The translations under genes were made by a program, and so were the position numbers. 64,000 bases of DNA from Pseudobutyrivibrio ruminis CF1b (GTDB taxonomy: Bacteria; Bacillota; Clostridia; Lachnospirales; Lachnospiraceae), in the NCBI RefSeq assembly GCF_000424005.1, contig NZ_AUJB01000003.1, forward strand, positions 1 to 64,000, read 5' to 3'. Positions 41,812 to 50,070 of this stretch are shown in pieces. Below the pieces are notes generated by a model. It worked only from the letters and a program-made list of their open reading frames with translations, searched no databases and was not told the DNA's origin. The stretch's first letter is position 1. Every line of letters starts with the position of its first letter.

Positions 41812-42303
41812 CTATATTATTGATACTGACTTAATCTTCTGGTTCTTTCGCTGCTCTGCTGTCATGTGAAGAGGATCAGCCTCTCCTACCACCAAAGTAT
41901 CGCCGTCGTTCATTGCCGCATCATGAAGTGGTCCCATATTCATGTCAGCAATAACAAGTGCTGCAAACCTGTCGAAATTGTCATCGTCTATTACAGGGAA
42001 ATGATGCTTCATTCTGTACCAATGATCACTGTCGTATCCTACGCTTCCGATGTAGAGTCGGTCTGCTGTGTTTACCACATCATCCACATCTGCGTACGGG
42101 GCATTTGCCATGGCAGTGTCCTCGCAAAACAAAGTTGCGTATATACGAAGTATCTTATCTCTTACGGTCTCCTCGTGACCATCCTTTGCCACCTTGCCTG
42201 TACCGGATTCCATATGACTATAGAAATAATCCTGTGCCTCGTCGCTGTCGTCAAAATTCAGTATTGCATCGTAAAATTTCTTATCAATAAAACTCTTTCC
42301 CAT
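41812..42303 (-). CDS. Hypothetical protein in regulator operon
   Basis: A 163-residue soluble acidic protein with no recognised motif; it contains FYSHMESGTGKVAKDGHEETVRDKILRIY as separate helices and YDSDHWYRMKHHFPVIDDDNFD, rich in Asp, His and Tyr. No signal peptide. It precedes the receiver-winged-helix gene by 13 bp and may be its partner or sensor. Function unknown. Confidence 0.65.
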   Translation of the reverse strand: MGKSFIDKKFYDAILNFDDSDEAQDYFYSHMESGTGKVAKDGHEETVRDKILRIYATLFCEDTAMANAPYADVDDVVNTADRLYIGSVGYDSDHWYRMKHHFPVIDDDNFDRFAALVIADMNMGPLHDAAMNDGDTLVVGEADPLHMTAEQRKNQKIKSVSII

Positions 42304-42331
42304 GGTACACTTCGCCCTTCCTCAAAAAATA

Positions 42332-42352
42332 AGGGGTAGAATAACCACCCCT
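42332..42352 (-). terminator. Terminator of the STAS gene
   Basis: Stem AGGGGT-N-G / C-N-ACCCCT, followed on the minus strand by TATTTTTT. It is 10 bp past the STAS stop codon. Confidence 0.7.
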
Positions 42353-42362
42353 CAGATAATTC

Positions 42363-42662
42363 TTATTGAATTGTAAATATATCTGAAAAACCAGTAACTT
42401 CGAAAATCTCCTGAACCTCTTCAGTAGGATTGTTCACTACCATTCGGCCCTGCTTGTTCATGATTTTCTGTGCTGATAAAAGAACTCTAAGACCTGCACT
42501 TGAAATGTATTCCAAATTCTTTAAATCAAAAGTAAGCTTTGATACTCCTTCAATAACAGCATTGATTTTTTCTTCCAGCTGAGGAGAGGTGGTTGTGTCC
42601 AGTCTTCCTTCAAGCTCCACAATCAAATCTTCACCTTTTTTCTCATCCTTGATATTTAACAT
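42363..42662 (-). CDS. STAS-domain anti-sigma factor antagonist
   Basis: A 99-residue SpoIIAA/RsbV-like protein: VELEGRLDTTTSPQLEEKI and LEYISSAGLRVLLSAQKIM, where the serine pair of the SSAG motif is the usual phosphorylation site. It is the expected substrate of the GHKL kinase at 40365 and the phosphatase at 38767. GGAGGAG lies upstream. It is transcribed alone, between its own promoter and terminator. Confidence 0.92.
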   Translation of the reverse strand: MLNIKDEKKGEDLIVELEGRLDTTTSPQLEEKINAVIEGVSKLTFDLKNLEYISSAGLRVLLSAQKIMNKQGRMVVNNPTEEVQEIFEVTGFSDIFTIQ

Positions 42663-42725
42663 AAATTATAACTCCTCCTCGTTCTCCTTTAATAAAGCCC
42701 CAATTTTAGGCATTTATTTGAAATA

Positions 42726-42754
42726 ATTATACTCTATCACTTTTTTATTCACAA
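42726..42754 (-). promoter_or_regulatory. Promoter of the STAS gene
   Basis: -35 TTGTGA (42749-42754) and -10 TATAAT (42726-42731) are 17 bp apart. A TGTGA is present but the spacing differs from the three TGTGA-repeat promoters nearby, so this looks like a standard promoter. Confidence 0.6.
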
Positions 42755-42820
42755 CTAAATGATGTTTGTTCACATATTTTTCATAAATCCTGTGTTTTCA
42801 AGGGTTTTCAGACCTTTGCA

Positions 42821-43492
42821 TTAGGTGGCCATGATGAATGCCATCTCAATATGATCCTTCTCCACACCTACTACAACATCCTTAGCAATGCTTCCTACTA
42901 TTGACTTCTCAAGCTCCTCCCAGCAGGCTGTTACCTCTGGCTGGCCATGGCCCTTCTTAAGCGACTCCTTATAGTCATCCATTGTCCACATAAATCCTGT
43001 GAATGCACTTGGGTTTGAAGCAACTGCTGTATCAAGATATGAACCAGATATTCCCATGCCATATCCACTGTACTTCTGCTGAAGCTTCATCACACCATCG
43101 TAGCTTAAAAGACCTGTCTCTACAAAGTCTCTTACCTTTCCCATAAATCCAACTGCAAGAGCATTTGATCCTGTAGATGAAACTGACATCAAATCTGTTT
43201 TCTTATCGATGTCCATGTTTGTCTTTCCCACAAGTCTCAGCCAGCTTTCACCATCATATTTCTCAGCCCATACCATAGCTGTGAAATCACCAGTGATTGC
43301 CTTTACCATTCCGATAGACTCTTCGAAGAGAAGCTTCATATGTAATGAATCCTTCTTATTAAGATGAAGCTCTTCGATACTCTTGTCTACCTGCTCATAA
43401 ACTTCGTTGTATCTTTTCTCATCACTGTTAACGAAGATCTGCTCTGTTGAAAAACTTGGTACCTGTTTCTTATTCTTGATTATAGTCTCCAT
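42821..43492 (-). CDS. Hypothetical protein, possibly a degenerate GHKL relative
   Basis: A 223-residue soluble protein. LHMKLLFEESIGMVKAI sits where a GHKL N box would be, but the asparagine of EExxxN is replaced (EESIGM against EEIYVN in the kinase at 40365). No G box is seen. The C-terminal half (YGMGISGSYLDTAVASNP...) is unrecognised. The ATG chosen has GGGAGG at 8 nt. Its promoter (43539-43572) has the shared TGTGA repeats, so it belongs to the same regulon. The GHKL relation is speculative. Confidence 0.6.
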   Translation of the reverse strand: METIIKNKKQVPSFSTEQIFVNSDEKRYNEVYEQVDKSIEELHLNKKDSLHMKLLFEESIGMVKAITGDFTAMVWAEKYDGESWLRLVGKTNMDIDKKTDLMSVSSTGSNALAVGFMGKVRDFVETGLLSYDGVMKLQQKYSGYGMGISGSYLDTAVASNPSAFTGFMWTMDDYKESLKKGHGQPEVTACWEELEKSIVGSIAKDVVVGVEKDHIEMAFIMAT

Positions 43493-43538
43493 GTCTCTAA
43501 CCTCCCCAAACAAAACTAATGTTGTTTTCTATGGTCAT

Positions 43539-43572
43539 AATTTAACATGGCTTATATCACAAAAGTATCACA
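43539..43572 (-). promoter_or_regulatory. TGTGA-repeat promoter
   Basis: On the minus strand TGTGA elements at 43568-43572 and 43557-43561 are 11 bp apart; the -10 box TAAATT (43539-43544) starts 12 bp after the proximal element, exactly as at 30626 and 40861. Confidence 0.55.
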
Positions 43573-43592
43573 GCTTTTTTCACTAATTAAAA

Positions 43593-43612
43593 AGGACTGC
43601 CATGACAGTCCT
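43593..43612 (-). terminator. Terminator of the MATE gene
   Basis: Perfect stem AGGACTG/CAGTCCT with a 6-nt loop, followed on the minus strand by TTTTTAATT. Confidence 0.8.
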
Positions 43613-43616
43613 AATT

Positions 43617-44969
43617 TTATCTGGTCAAATCCTTTACCCATTTATATTTTTTATAGTGGTAGAAAACCCAAGGAAGCTTTCCTACCTCATCCACACATGT
43701 ACATGCATAAACTGCAAGCACAGGCCAGTGGAAAACAAATGCTCCAAGAAGGGCAAGTGGTACAGCAATGCACCACATACAAACAGCCAGGCTGTAGATA
43801 TCAAAAAGTGTGTCACCACCGGCACCGAAAACGCCGTTGATTACAACAGTATTGATGCAGCGTCCTATCATGTAGAATGCCATGATAACCATCATTCCGA
43901 TAAGATACTGTTTTGCTACTGGAGTAAGAATAATGAAATTCACTACAGCAGGTGTCACAGCTAAAATAATGGCTGTTGAAATAAATCCTATAAAGACAGA
44001 CATCTTTGAAACTCTCTGTCCATATAGTTTTCCTCTTTCAAGATTTCCAGCACCAAGTTCGTTTCCAATAATAATTCCACCGGCAGCGCTGACACCATCA
44101 CAGACGCAGCACATAAGGTCACGAACAACTGCAGCTACAGAATTGGCCGCAGCTGAATCAGCACCAAGATGTCCCATGATGGCTGTGTATGATGTGAAGC
44201 CTACGCCCCAAAACATGGCTGCTCCTGCAAGAGGAAGTCCACAGCGAACATAATCCTTGAAAAGAAGAACATCTCTTACAACCAAATCCTTTAATGCTGG
44301 GTGGATGAAATCCTTTTGGAAAGATGACACCACAGCCCAAATCAATTCGATGATTCTTGAGATAAGTGTAGCGATGGCTGCACCTTCTGCTCCAAGAGCA
44401 GGCATTCCCATAAGTCCAAAAATAAGAATACCGTTAAGAATAATATTTATAACAACTGCACCTGAGCTGATGATCGCGCATCTGTCAGCGTGCTCGGTAA
44501 CTCTCATAATACCAAGATAACACTGAGAAAATCCTGTAAGCAGATATGACCATCCGGCGATTCTAAGGTAGCTTGCACCAATAGAAATAAGAGCTTCGTC
44601 ACTGGCAAAAATCATCATAATCTGTCCAGAAAAACCAACGCAGGCAACACAGAAAAGCAATGAGATAACAAATGCTATTCTGATACTCATTCCAAAAATC
44701 TTATGAAGAGTCTTTTTATCACCCTTGCCCCAGTACTGGGCACCAAGAATAGAGATGGAACCTGTAACGGCACAGAGCATCATGTTCTGGATGAACTGTA
44801 CCTGGGTAGCAAGTGAAACTGCAGCCATTGAGTTCTGCTCGATTCGACCAAGCATCACGGCATCACAGGCAGCTACAAGAGCAAGCATCAAAGCCTGAAA
44901 TGAGATAGGTAATGTTAAGTTAAAGAGTCGGCGCAGAAAATCTTTGTCTGCAAATAATTTGTCTTTCAT
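43617..44969 (-). CDS. MATE-family efflux transporter
   Basis: A 450-residue membrane protein with about twelve helices in two related halves. The start LFNLTLPISFQALMLALVAACDAVMLGRI is typical of MATE proteins, as is ILGAQYWGKGD. It exports cationic drugs or metabolites in exchange for Na+ or H+; substrate unknown. The ATG has GGAGG at 7 nt. Divergent from the DUF362 gene. Confidence 0.9.
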   Translation of the reverse strand: MKDKLFADKDFLRRLFNLTLPISFQALMLALVAACDAVMLGRIEQNSMAAVSLATQVQFIQNMMLCAVTGSISILGAQYWGKGDKKTLHKIFGMSIRIAFVISLLFCVACVGFSGQIMMIFASDEALISIGASYLRIAGWSYLLTGFSQCYLGIMRVTEHADRCAIISSGAVVINIILNGILIFGLMGMPALGAEGAAIATLISRIIELIWAVVSSFQKDFIHPALKDLVVRDVLLFKDYVRCGLPLAGAAMFWGVGFTSYTAIMGHLGADSAAANSVAAVVRDLMCCVCDGVSAAGGIIIGNELGAGNLERGKLYGQRVSKMSVFIGFISTAIILAVTPAVVNFIILTPVAKQYLIGMMVIMAFYMIGRCINTVVINGVFGAGGDTLFDIYSLAVCMWCIAVPLALLGAFVFHWPVLAVYACTCVDEVGKLPWVFYHYKKYKWVKDLTR

Positions 44970-45116
44970 CAAGTAACCTCCAAATAGTGTCTAGGCTTAT
45001 TATATGGGTTACAGACCACAAAAGCAAAGAGAATATCTGGTTGGATTATGCAAAATTTTATTGTATCATTTAGCTATAATCATTTTTATAAATGGTTCAT
45101 TGAAAGGAGTCTTTAT

Positions 45117-46241
45117 ATGGAGAAATCAAAGGTATATTTTACTGATTTTAGAACGGTTCTGGGGGTTAGCCTTCCTGCTAAGTTACAGAAGCTTATTAAA
45201 AAAGCTGGCATCGAAACAATCGATATGGAAGGAAAATTCGTAGCAATCAAAATGCATTTTGGTGAGTTGGGTAATCTGGCATACCTGAGACCAAATTATG
45301 CAAAGGCAGTTGCTGACGTTGTAAAAGAGTGCGGTGGTCTTCCATTTTTAACAGACTGCAACACATTATATCCTGGTAGCAGAAAGCATGCTCTCGAGCA
45401 TTTGGACTGCGCCAATATAAATGGATTTAACACTATCACTACTGGCTGTCAGATACTTATCGCTGATGGTCTTAGAGGTACAGATGACATTGTGGTTCCT
45501 GTTCCTAATGGTGAGTATTGTAAGGAAGCTTACATTGGACGAGCTGTTATGGATGCTGATATTTTCATTTCTCTCAGTCACTTTAAGGGACATGAGCAGG
45601 CAGGTTTTGGCGGTGCCATTAAGAATATCGGAATGGGCTGCGGAAGCCGCGCTGGAAAAATGCAACAGCACAACAGTGGTCAGCCTCATGTAATTGAAAA
45701 TAAATGTAGAAACTGTAAGCGATGTGCAAAGGAATGTGGTTCTGATGCTATCAGCTATGAGAATGGCAAAGCATGGATTGATCCAGATAAATGTAAGGGC
45801 TGCGGACGCTGTATCGGTGCCTGCGCATTTGATGCTATCGAAAATAATAATGGTGATGCGCCTATGATGCTTGGTAGAAAGATGGCCGAGTACACAGCAG
45901 CTGTAGTCACTGGAAGACCTACTTTCCACATCAGCCTTATCACAGATGTTTCTCCAAACTGCGACTGCCACGGAGAAAACGATGCTCCTATCTTACCAAA
46001 CATTGGAATGCTTGCTTCATTTGATCCAGTTGCACTTGATCAGGCCTGTGTAGACCTTTGTCAGAATGCTGAGCCTATCAGAAACAGTCAGCTTGGTGAC
46101 AACATGGCAAAGGAACACTTCCATGACCATGGCGACGTATGGCACAACAGCAATCCTAATGTATCATGGGCAGAGACTCTTGAACATGCTGAAAAGATTG
46201 GTGTTGGATCTCGCCAGTACGAACTTATTACAATGAAATAA
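45117..46241 (+). CDS. DUF362 protein with two 4Fe-4S clusters
   Basis: A 374-residue protein. The DUF362 part has VAIKMHFGELGN, TDCNTLYPGSRKHALEH and SLSHFKGHEQAGFGGAIKNIGMG motifs. A ferredoxin insert near 185-240 carries two clusters: CRNCKRCAKEC and CKGCGRCIGAC. It is probably a cytoplasmic redox or electron-transfer protein; no substrate is established. The ATG chosen has AAAGGAG at 7 nt; an upstream in-frame ATG lies before the TATAAT at 45075-45080 and is unlikely. Single gene with its own terminator. Confidence 0.85.
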   Translation: MEKSKVYFTDFRTVLGVSLPAKLQKLIKKAGIETIDMEGKFVAIKMHFGELGNLAYLRPNYAKAVADVVKECGGLPFLTDCNTLYPGSRKHALEHLDCANINGFNTITTGCQILIADGLRGTDDIVVPVPNGEYCKEAYIGRAVMDADIFISLSHFKGHEQAGFGGAIKNIGMGCGSRAGKMQQHNSGQPHVIENKCRNCKRCAKECGSDAISYENGKAWIDPDKCKGCGRCIGACAFDAIENNNGDAPMMLGRKMAEYTAAVVTGRPTFHISLITDVSPNCDCHGENDAPILPNIGMLASFDPVALDQACVDLCQNAEPIRNSQLGDNMAKEHFHDHGDVWHNSNPNVSWAETLEHAEKIGVGSRQYELITMK

Positions 46242-46257
46242 TTCTGTTTAAAAGCTA

Positions 46258-46280
46258 AAGCCTGACATCACGTCAGGCTT
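46258..46280 (+). terminator. Terminator of the DUF362 gene
   Basis: Perfect stem AAGCCTGAC/GTCAGGCTT with a 5-nt loop and a T-run of seven. Confidence 0.9.
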
Positions 46281-46297
46281 TTTTTGACAAAAAAATT

Positions 46298-46323
46298 CCT
46301 CCAGGCACTGGCATACCTGGAGG
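46298..46323 (-). terminator. Terminator of the DUF3793 gene
   Basis: Perfect stem CCTCCAGG/CCTGGAGG with a 10-nt loop, followed on the minus strand by AATTTTTTT. It faces the DUF362 terminator across a short convergent gap. Confidence 0.75.
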
Positions 46324-46413
46324 CTGTAAAAGGAGTCTAATAACCTTCCCAAGAAACCCGGTTAGAAACTTGGGAATTAGGATTTAGCATAATTAGAAAT
46401 TTCTGAGCAATGC

Positions 46414-46986
46414 TTAAGCTATTACTCTCTGATTCGAATAGATTTTTCGAACCATTTCATCTTTGATGTCATCGAACTTTTCAAATAGCTTTTTTGTCGC
46501 GTCTGGGTTCTCATAGACTTTCCAATATCCTGAGATCTTGTAATCCTCGCCACCATTATCGATGAACCCCTTTACATCGCATAATGGGTATCCAAGGAAC
46601 ACTCCTATCTCGTGTGGAAAATCCTTTCGATTATGAACATATGCATCATAGCGCTCCTGGAAATTGCGAAGGCTATATCCAAATGCATCTGTTCTGTAAC
46701 CGTAGCCCTTAAGGAATTCTCTGACATCCTGTCTAGATAAGTAATCAATAAGCTTATCCCTGTTAAATACCAGGAAAATCACTCTGTTTCGGTCGTAGAC
46801 TAATCTGTAGCCCATGAGACCTGAGTGTCTGAGAAGTAATCTCACTTTGTCTTCCTGATCTTTTGGAACAATTAGAAGGTTAGAAGTCTTAAGCCCCGCG
46901 ATAGTAGGTGCACACTGCAAAACAATCTGTAATTCTACTTTTCGCCTGTCCATGGTGCATAACATTTCAAATACTTCTGTGCTCAT
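46414..46986 (-). CDS. DUF3793 family protein
   Basis: A 190-residue member of DUF3793, recognisable by VLQCAPTIAGLKTSNLL, HEIGVFLGYPLCDVKGFI and GYWKVYENPD. The family is common in anaerobic Clostridia; as I recall, often near flavodoxin or ferrous-iron genes, but its function is unknown. The start taken is the ATG behind AGAGAGAG; an ATG 11 codons earlier lies within the operator. Its promoter region (47012-47063) has two TTAG/CTAA dyads, so it is tightly regulated. Confidence 0.78.
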   Translation of the reverse strand: MSTEVFEMLCTMDRRKVELQIVLQCAPTIAGLKTSNLLIVPKDQEDKVRLLLRHSGLMGYRLVYDRNRVIFLVFNRDKLIDYLSRQDVREFLKGYGYRTDAFGYSLRNFQERYDAYVHNRKDFPHEIGVFLGYPLCDVKGFIDNGGEDYKISGYWKVYENPDATKKLFEKFDDIKDEMVRKIYSNQRVIA

Positions 46987-47011
46987 CGTTACTCTCTCTT
47001 TGTTTTTCTTG

Positions 47012-47063
47012 GTTAGCATTTACTAACTGTGGTTATAGTATACTAATGTAGGTTAGATGTCAA
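47012..47063 (-). promoter_or_regulatory. Promoter and operator of the DUF3793 gene
   Basis: -35 TTGACA (47058-47063) and -10 TACTAT (47035-47040) are 17 bp apart. The spacer contains CTAA-N6-TTAG, and just past the -10 lies GTTAG-N6-CTAAC (47012-47027), identical in half-sites and spacing to the dyad before the FNT gene at 16483-16498. Confidence 0.6.
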
Positions 47064-47127
47064 CACTTTTTTCACATTTTTTTCTTATTGAAAAAGCCTA
47101 TCAATAACTCAAGGGGAAGGCAAAAAA

Positions 47128-47149
47128 AAGAAGAGGTCGCCCTCTTCTT
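47128..47149 (-). terminator. Terminator of the folT-folC-mnmA operon
   Basis: Perfect stem AAGAAGAGG/CCTCTTCTT with a 4-nt loop, directly abutting the mnmA stop codon, with TTTTTTT on the minus strand. Confidence 0.85.
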
Positions 47150-48214
47150 CTAACACTTTATTATTCCGCCACCCAGCACAACATCCTCATCATAGAATAC
47201 TGCTGACTGACCTGGTGTGATGGCTCTCTGTGGCTCATCAAAGACAATCTTTGCTGAAGTCTCACCAACACGAGTAACCTCGCAGGCCTGCTCCGCCATT
47301 CTGTAGCGAACCTTTGCCTTACATCTGAATGTCTCTGGAAGCTCCTCTGGCCCAATCCAGTTGATGTTCTCTACAAATACATCCTTTGAGAACAAATCCT
47401 CATTCTTGCCAAGTACTACCTGATTCTTTTCAATATCAAGCTTTACTACATACAAAGGATGAGCTGCCGCAATACCAAGGCCCTTTCTCTGGCCGATGGT
47501 GTAGCTTACGATTCCTTTGTGTCTGCCAAGGACATTTCCTTCCATATCCACGAAATCACCTGGCTCATATTCCTTACCTGAAAATCTCTTAATAGCTGCC
47601 ACGTAATCACCATCAGGAACGAAGCAGATATCCTGACTGTCAGGCTTATTAGCATTTATAAAATCATGCTCCTCTGCTATTTCACGAACTCTGTCCTTGC
47701 TAAGCTCTCCCAGTGGGAAATCTGTGTGTTCAAGCTCCTCCTGGGTCATGGCATATAAAACGTAAGACTGATCCTTAGAAGCATCAAGTCCTTTCATAAG
47801 GTGATAACCATTATCGCATTTACGAATCCTAGCGTAATGACCTGTAACCACCTTATCACAACCAAGCTCCAAAGCTCTGCGATAAAGCTCGTTAAACTTC
47901 ATGTGTTTATTACACTCGATACAAGGATTAGGTGTCATGGCTCTCTCATAGCATGAGATAAAATTATCTATTACCTTTTCCTTAAATCTATCCTGAAAAT
48001 TGAAGGTGTAGTGTGGCATGCCAAGTCGTCTCGCCACTGATTTCGCATCCTCAACATCATCAAGAGAACAGCAGGTATTAGTAGCACAAACGCCTAAGTC
48101 CTCATTGGCATAAAGCTTCATGGTGCAGCCTACGCAATCATATCCTTCTTCTTTCATTAAAAGAGCCGCCACGCTACTGTCAACGCCGCCGCTCATTGCA
48201 ATCAATGCCTTCAT
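47150..48214 (-). CDS. mnmA: tRNA-specific 2-thiouridylase MnmA
   Basis: A 354-residue enzyme that thiolates uridine-34 of glutamine, lysine and glutamate tRNAs. The PP-loop AMSGGVDSSVAALL binds ATP. Catalytic cysteines are in TPNPCIECNKHMKF and in DSQDICFVPDG. The C-terminal barrel (VRYRMAEQACEV, RAITPGQSAVFY) is complete. The ATG chosen has GGAGG closely upstream; the longer frame has no site. It follows folC by 44 bp. Confidence 0.94.
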   Translation of the reverse strand: MKALIAMSGGVDSSVAALLMKEEGYDCVGCTMKLYANEDLGVCATNTCCSLDDVEDAKSVARRLGMPHYTFNFQDRFKEKVIDNFISCYERAMTPNPCIECNKHMKFNELYRRALELGCDKVVTGHYARIRKCDNGYHLMKGLDASKDQSYVLYAMTQEELEHTDFPLGELSKDRVREIAEEHDFINANKPDSQDICFVPDGDYVAAIKRFSGKEYEPGDFVDMEGNVLGRHKGIVSYTIGQRKGLGIAAAHPLYVVKLDIEKNQVVLGKNEDLFSKDVFVENINWIGPEELPETFRCKAKVRYRMAEQACEVTRVGETSAKIVFDEPQRAITPGQSAVFYDEDVVLGGGIIKC

Positions 48215-48258
48215 ATAGCCTCCATTCATATGATAAGAATATACAGCCATTTCAAGCA

Positions 48259-49545
48259 TCAGTCAACTGTAAGACTACTCAGTAGATACAGCGAACCTGC
48301 CATACAAATCACATCTGCATCCTCTTCCACAGCAGAAATATCTTCACCGGAAAATGGCTGTGCCTTCACACCTCTTGATGTAATCCTCTCAGCCAGCTCA
48401 TCTGCAGACATTGTCCGTGGATTTGGCACTTCCATGGTGTACACCTCTTTTGCCAGAGGTAACAACTCATCAAGCATCACATCCACTTCCTTATCCTTCA
48501 AGATACCAAGAACAAATGTAATCTTATTCTCAGGGAAATATGTGCGCAGTGAATCAGCAAGCACAGCTGCTCCCTGTCTGTTATGTCCTCCATCAATAAT
48601 CACAGGAGGATTATTCTTAATCATTGTAAATCTTCCAAACCAGTCAGTCTTTCTAAGACCGGTTCTAAGGGCTCCATCAGAAACTCTGAAACCGCTTCTT
48701 TTAATCTGCTCGATTACTCTCATGGCAAGGGCAGCATTCTTCACCTGATAAGTACCAAGAAGCTGTGTGCTAAGGGTACTTCCAAATTCTGCCACCATGA
48801 AATCCTGTCCCTTAAGATTTCTGGAAACCACAGCTGGCTCTGACGCAAAATGAAGCTCCACCTTTTTCTCCTGGCAAACCTTTGCAAGGACTTCCACCAC
48901 CTCAGGCTCCTGCTTTGCTGAAACCACAACAGTGCCAGGCTTTATTATACCTGCCTTTTCTGTGGCAATCTCAGCAAGAGTGTTTCCAAGAATAGTCATA
49001 TGGTCGTAGCTAATAGGTGTGATAACGCTTACCACTGGAGATGGAATCACATTTGTAGTGTCCACTCTTCCACCCATGCTCACTTCCATAACAACCATGT
49101 CACAGCCCATATCTTTGAAATATACAAATGACATTACTGTCAGGATTTCATACTCACTTGGGTATATTTCCTCATGAGCAAGCTCATCGTAATACGGTTT
49201 TACGATATTAAATATTCTGGCGAAATCCTCATCAGAAATATCCTGGCCATTCACCTTATACATCTCATTATAAGTAAACAAAAAAGGTGAGGTAAAACAC
49301 CCCACCTTGTAATTTGCTTCCTGTAGAATAGTCGCGATAAAGGCTGAAGTGGATCCTTTTCCATTTGTGCCTGCCACATGGACATATTTTAAATCCATAT
49401 GTGGATTACCAAGCTTTTCCAGCAATGCATTTTCCGCATCAAGGGAAAACATGTCCGCAGGTTTTCCACCGCTTTCAACCGGTGGAACAAAATGGGGGAG
49501 ATTCTTAAAAAACTCTATCGCTTCTTCATAGGAATATTCTCTCAT
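48259..49545 (-). CDS. folC: Folylpolyglutamate / dihydrofolate synthase
   Basis: A 428-residue Mur-ligase-type enzyme that adds glutamates to folates, trapping them in the cell. The P-loop VHVAGTNGKGSTSAFIA, the omega-loop FTSPFLFTYNEMYKVNGQ and VIIDGGHNRQG are typical. The start ATG is 1 bp past the folT stop (TAATATG) with no strong ribosome-binding site, so translation is coupled to folT and therefore to its riboswitch. Confidence 0.94.
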   Translation of the reverse strand: MREYSYEEAIEFFKNLPHFVPPVESGGKPADMFSLDAENALLEKLGNPHMDLKYVHVAGTNGKGSTSAFIATILQEANYKVGCFTSPFLFTYNEMYKVNGQDISDEDFARIFNIVKPYYDELAHEEIYPSEYEILTVMSFVYFKDMGCDMVVMEVSMGGRVDTTNVIPSPVVSVITPISYDHMTILGNTLAEIATEKAGIIKPGTVVVSAKQEPEVVEVLAKVCQEKKVELHFASEPAVVSRNLKGQDFMVAEFGSTLSTQLLGTYQVKNAALAMRVIEQIKRSGFRVSDGALRTGLRKTDWFGRFTMIKNNPPVIIDGGHNRQGAAVLADSLRTYFPENKITFVLGILKDKEVDVMLDELLPLAKEVYTMEVPNPRTMSADELAERITSRGVKAQPFSGEDISAVEEDADVICMAGSLYLLSSLTVD

Positions 49546-49546
49546 A

Positions 49547-50062
49547 TTATGCCATAACTCCTACTTTTACTTTGTCAAAAGCCTTAAGCACACTGTAGAA
49601 CAAAACAGTGTAAACAGGAATCATAATAAGTTCCTTTGGAAGTCTTGTTACTATAGCTGCAACATAGCCGCCCTGTAAGTAAAGAAGACTTAACCAGTAG
49701 CTGTTCATGATTACTCCGACAATTACCGTATATACGATTTGAGTAACGAATACTCTAGCAAATGTAAGCTTCTTGCCATGAAGCATCAATCCGTAGATGA
49801 TACCGCCTACAATGCCGCTGAGAGTAAAGCCAGGGAAGAATGGGCCAGTTGGCTTTACAAGATATCCTCCGATATCTACAAGTGCGCCTACCACACCTGC
49901 TACGCCTGGGCCAAACAACATTCCTGCCATGGAGATTGGCAATGCGCCAAATCTGATCTCAATCAGCTGTGTAATTGGAAGCTTGAAAAATCCAAGTACG
50001 ATTCCAATAGCTGTAAGCATGGCTGCAACAGTAAGTGTCTTTGTGTCCATAAGTTTTTTCAT
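49547..50062 (-). CDS. folT: ECF folate transporter S component FolT
   Basis: A 171-residue membrane protein with about six helices. The N-terminus (TKTLTVAAMLTAIGIVLGFFKLPI) and EIRFGALPISMAGMLFGPGVAGVVGALVD are characteristic of FolT-type ECF substrate-binding proteins. It needs the shared EcfA/EcfT energising module, which is not in the window. The ATG has GGAGGTGC upstream; this ribosome-binding site can be masked by the leader (see 50071-50228). First gene of the folT-folC-mnmA operon. Confidence 0.9.
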   Translation of the reverse strand: MKKLMDTKTLTVAAMLTAIGIVLGFFKLPITQLIEIRFGALPISMAGMLFGPGVAGVVGALVDIGGYLVKPTGPFFPGFTLSGIVGGIIYGLMLHGKKLTFARVFVTQIVYTVIVGVIMNSYWLSLLYLQGGYVAAIVTRLPKELIMIPVYTVLFYSVLKAFDKVKVGVMA

Positions 50063-50070
50063 AAAAAATG

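Noticed and set aside
45366-45971. 201-codon minus-strand frame
   Set aside because: It is opposite the DUF362 gene, whose iron-sulfur motifs show the true frame.
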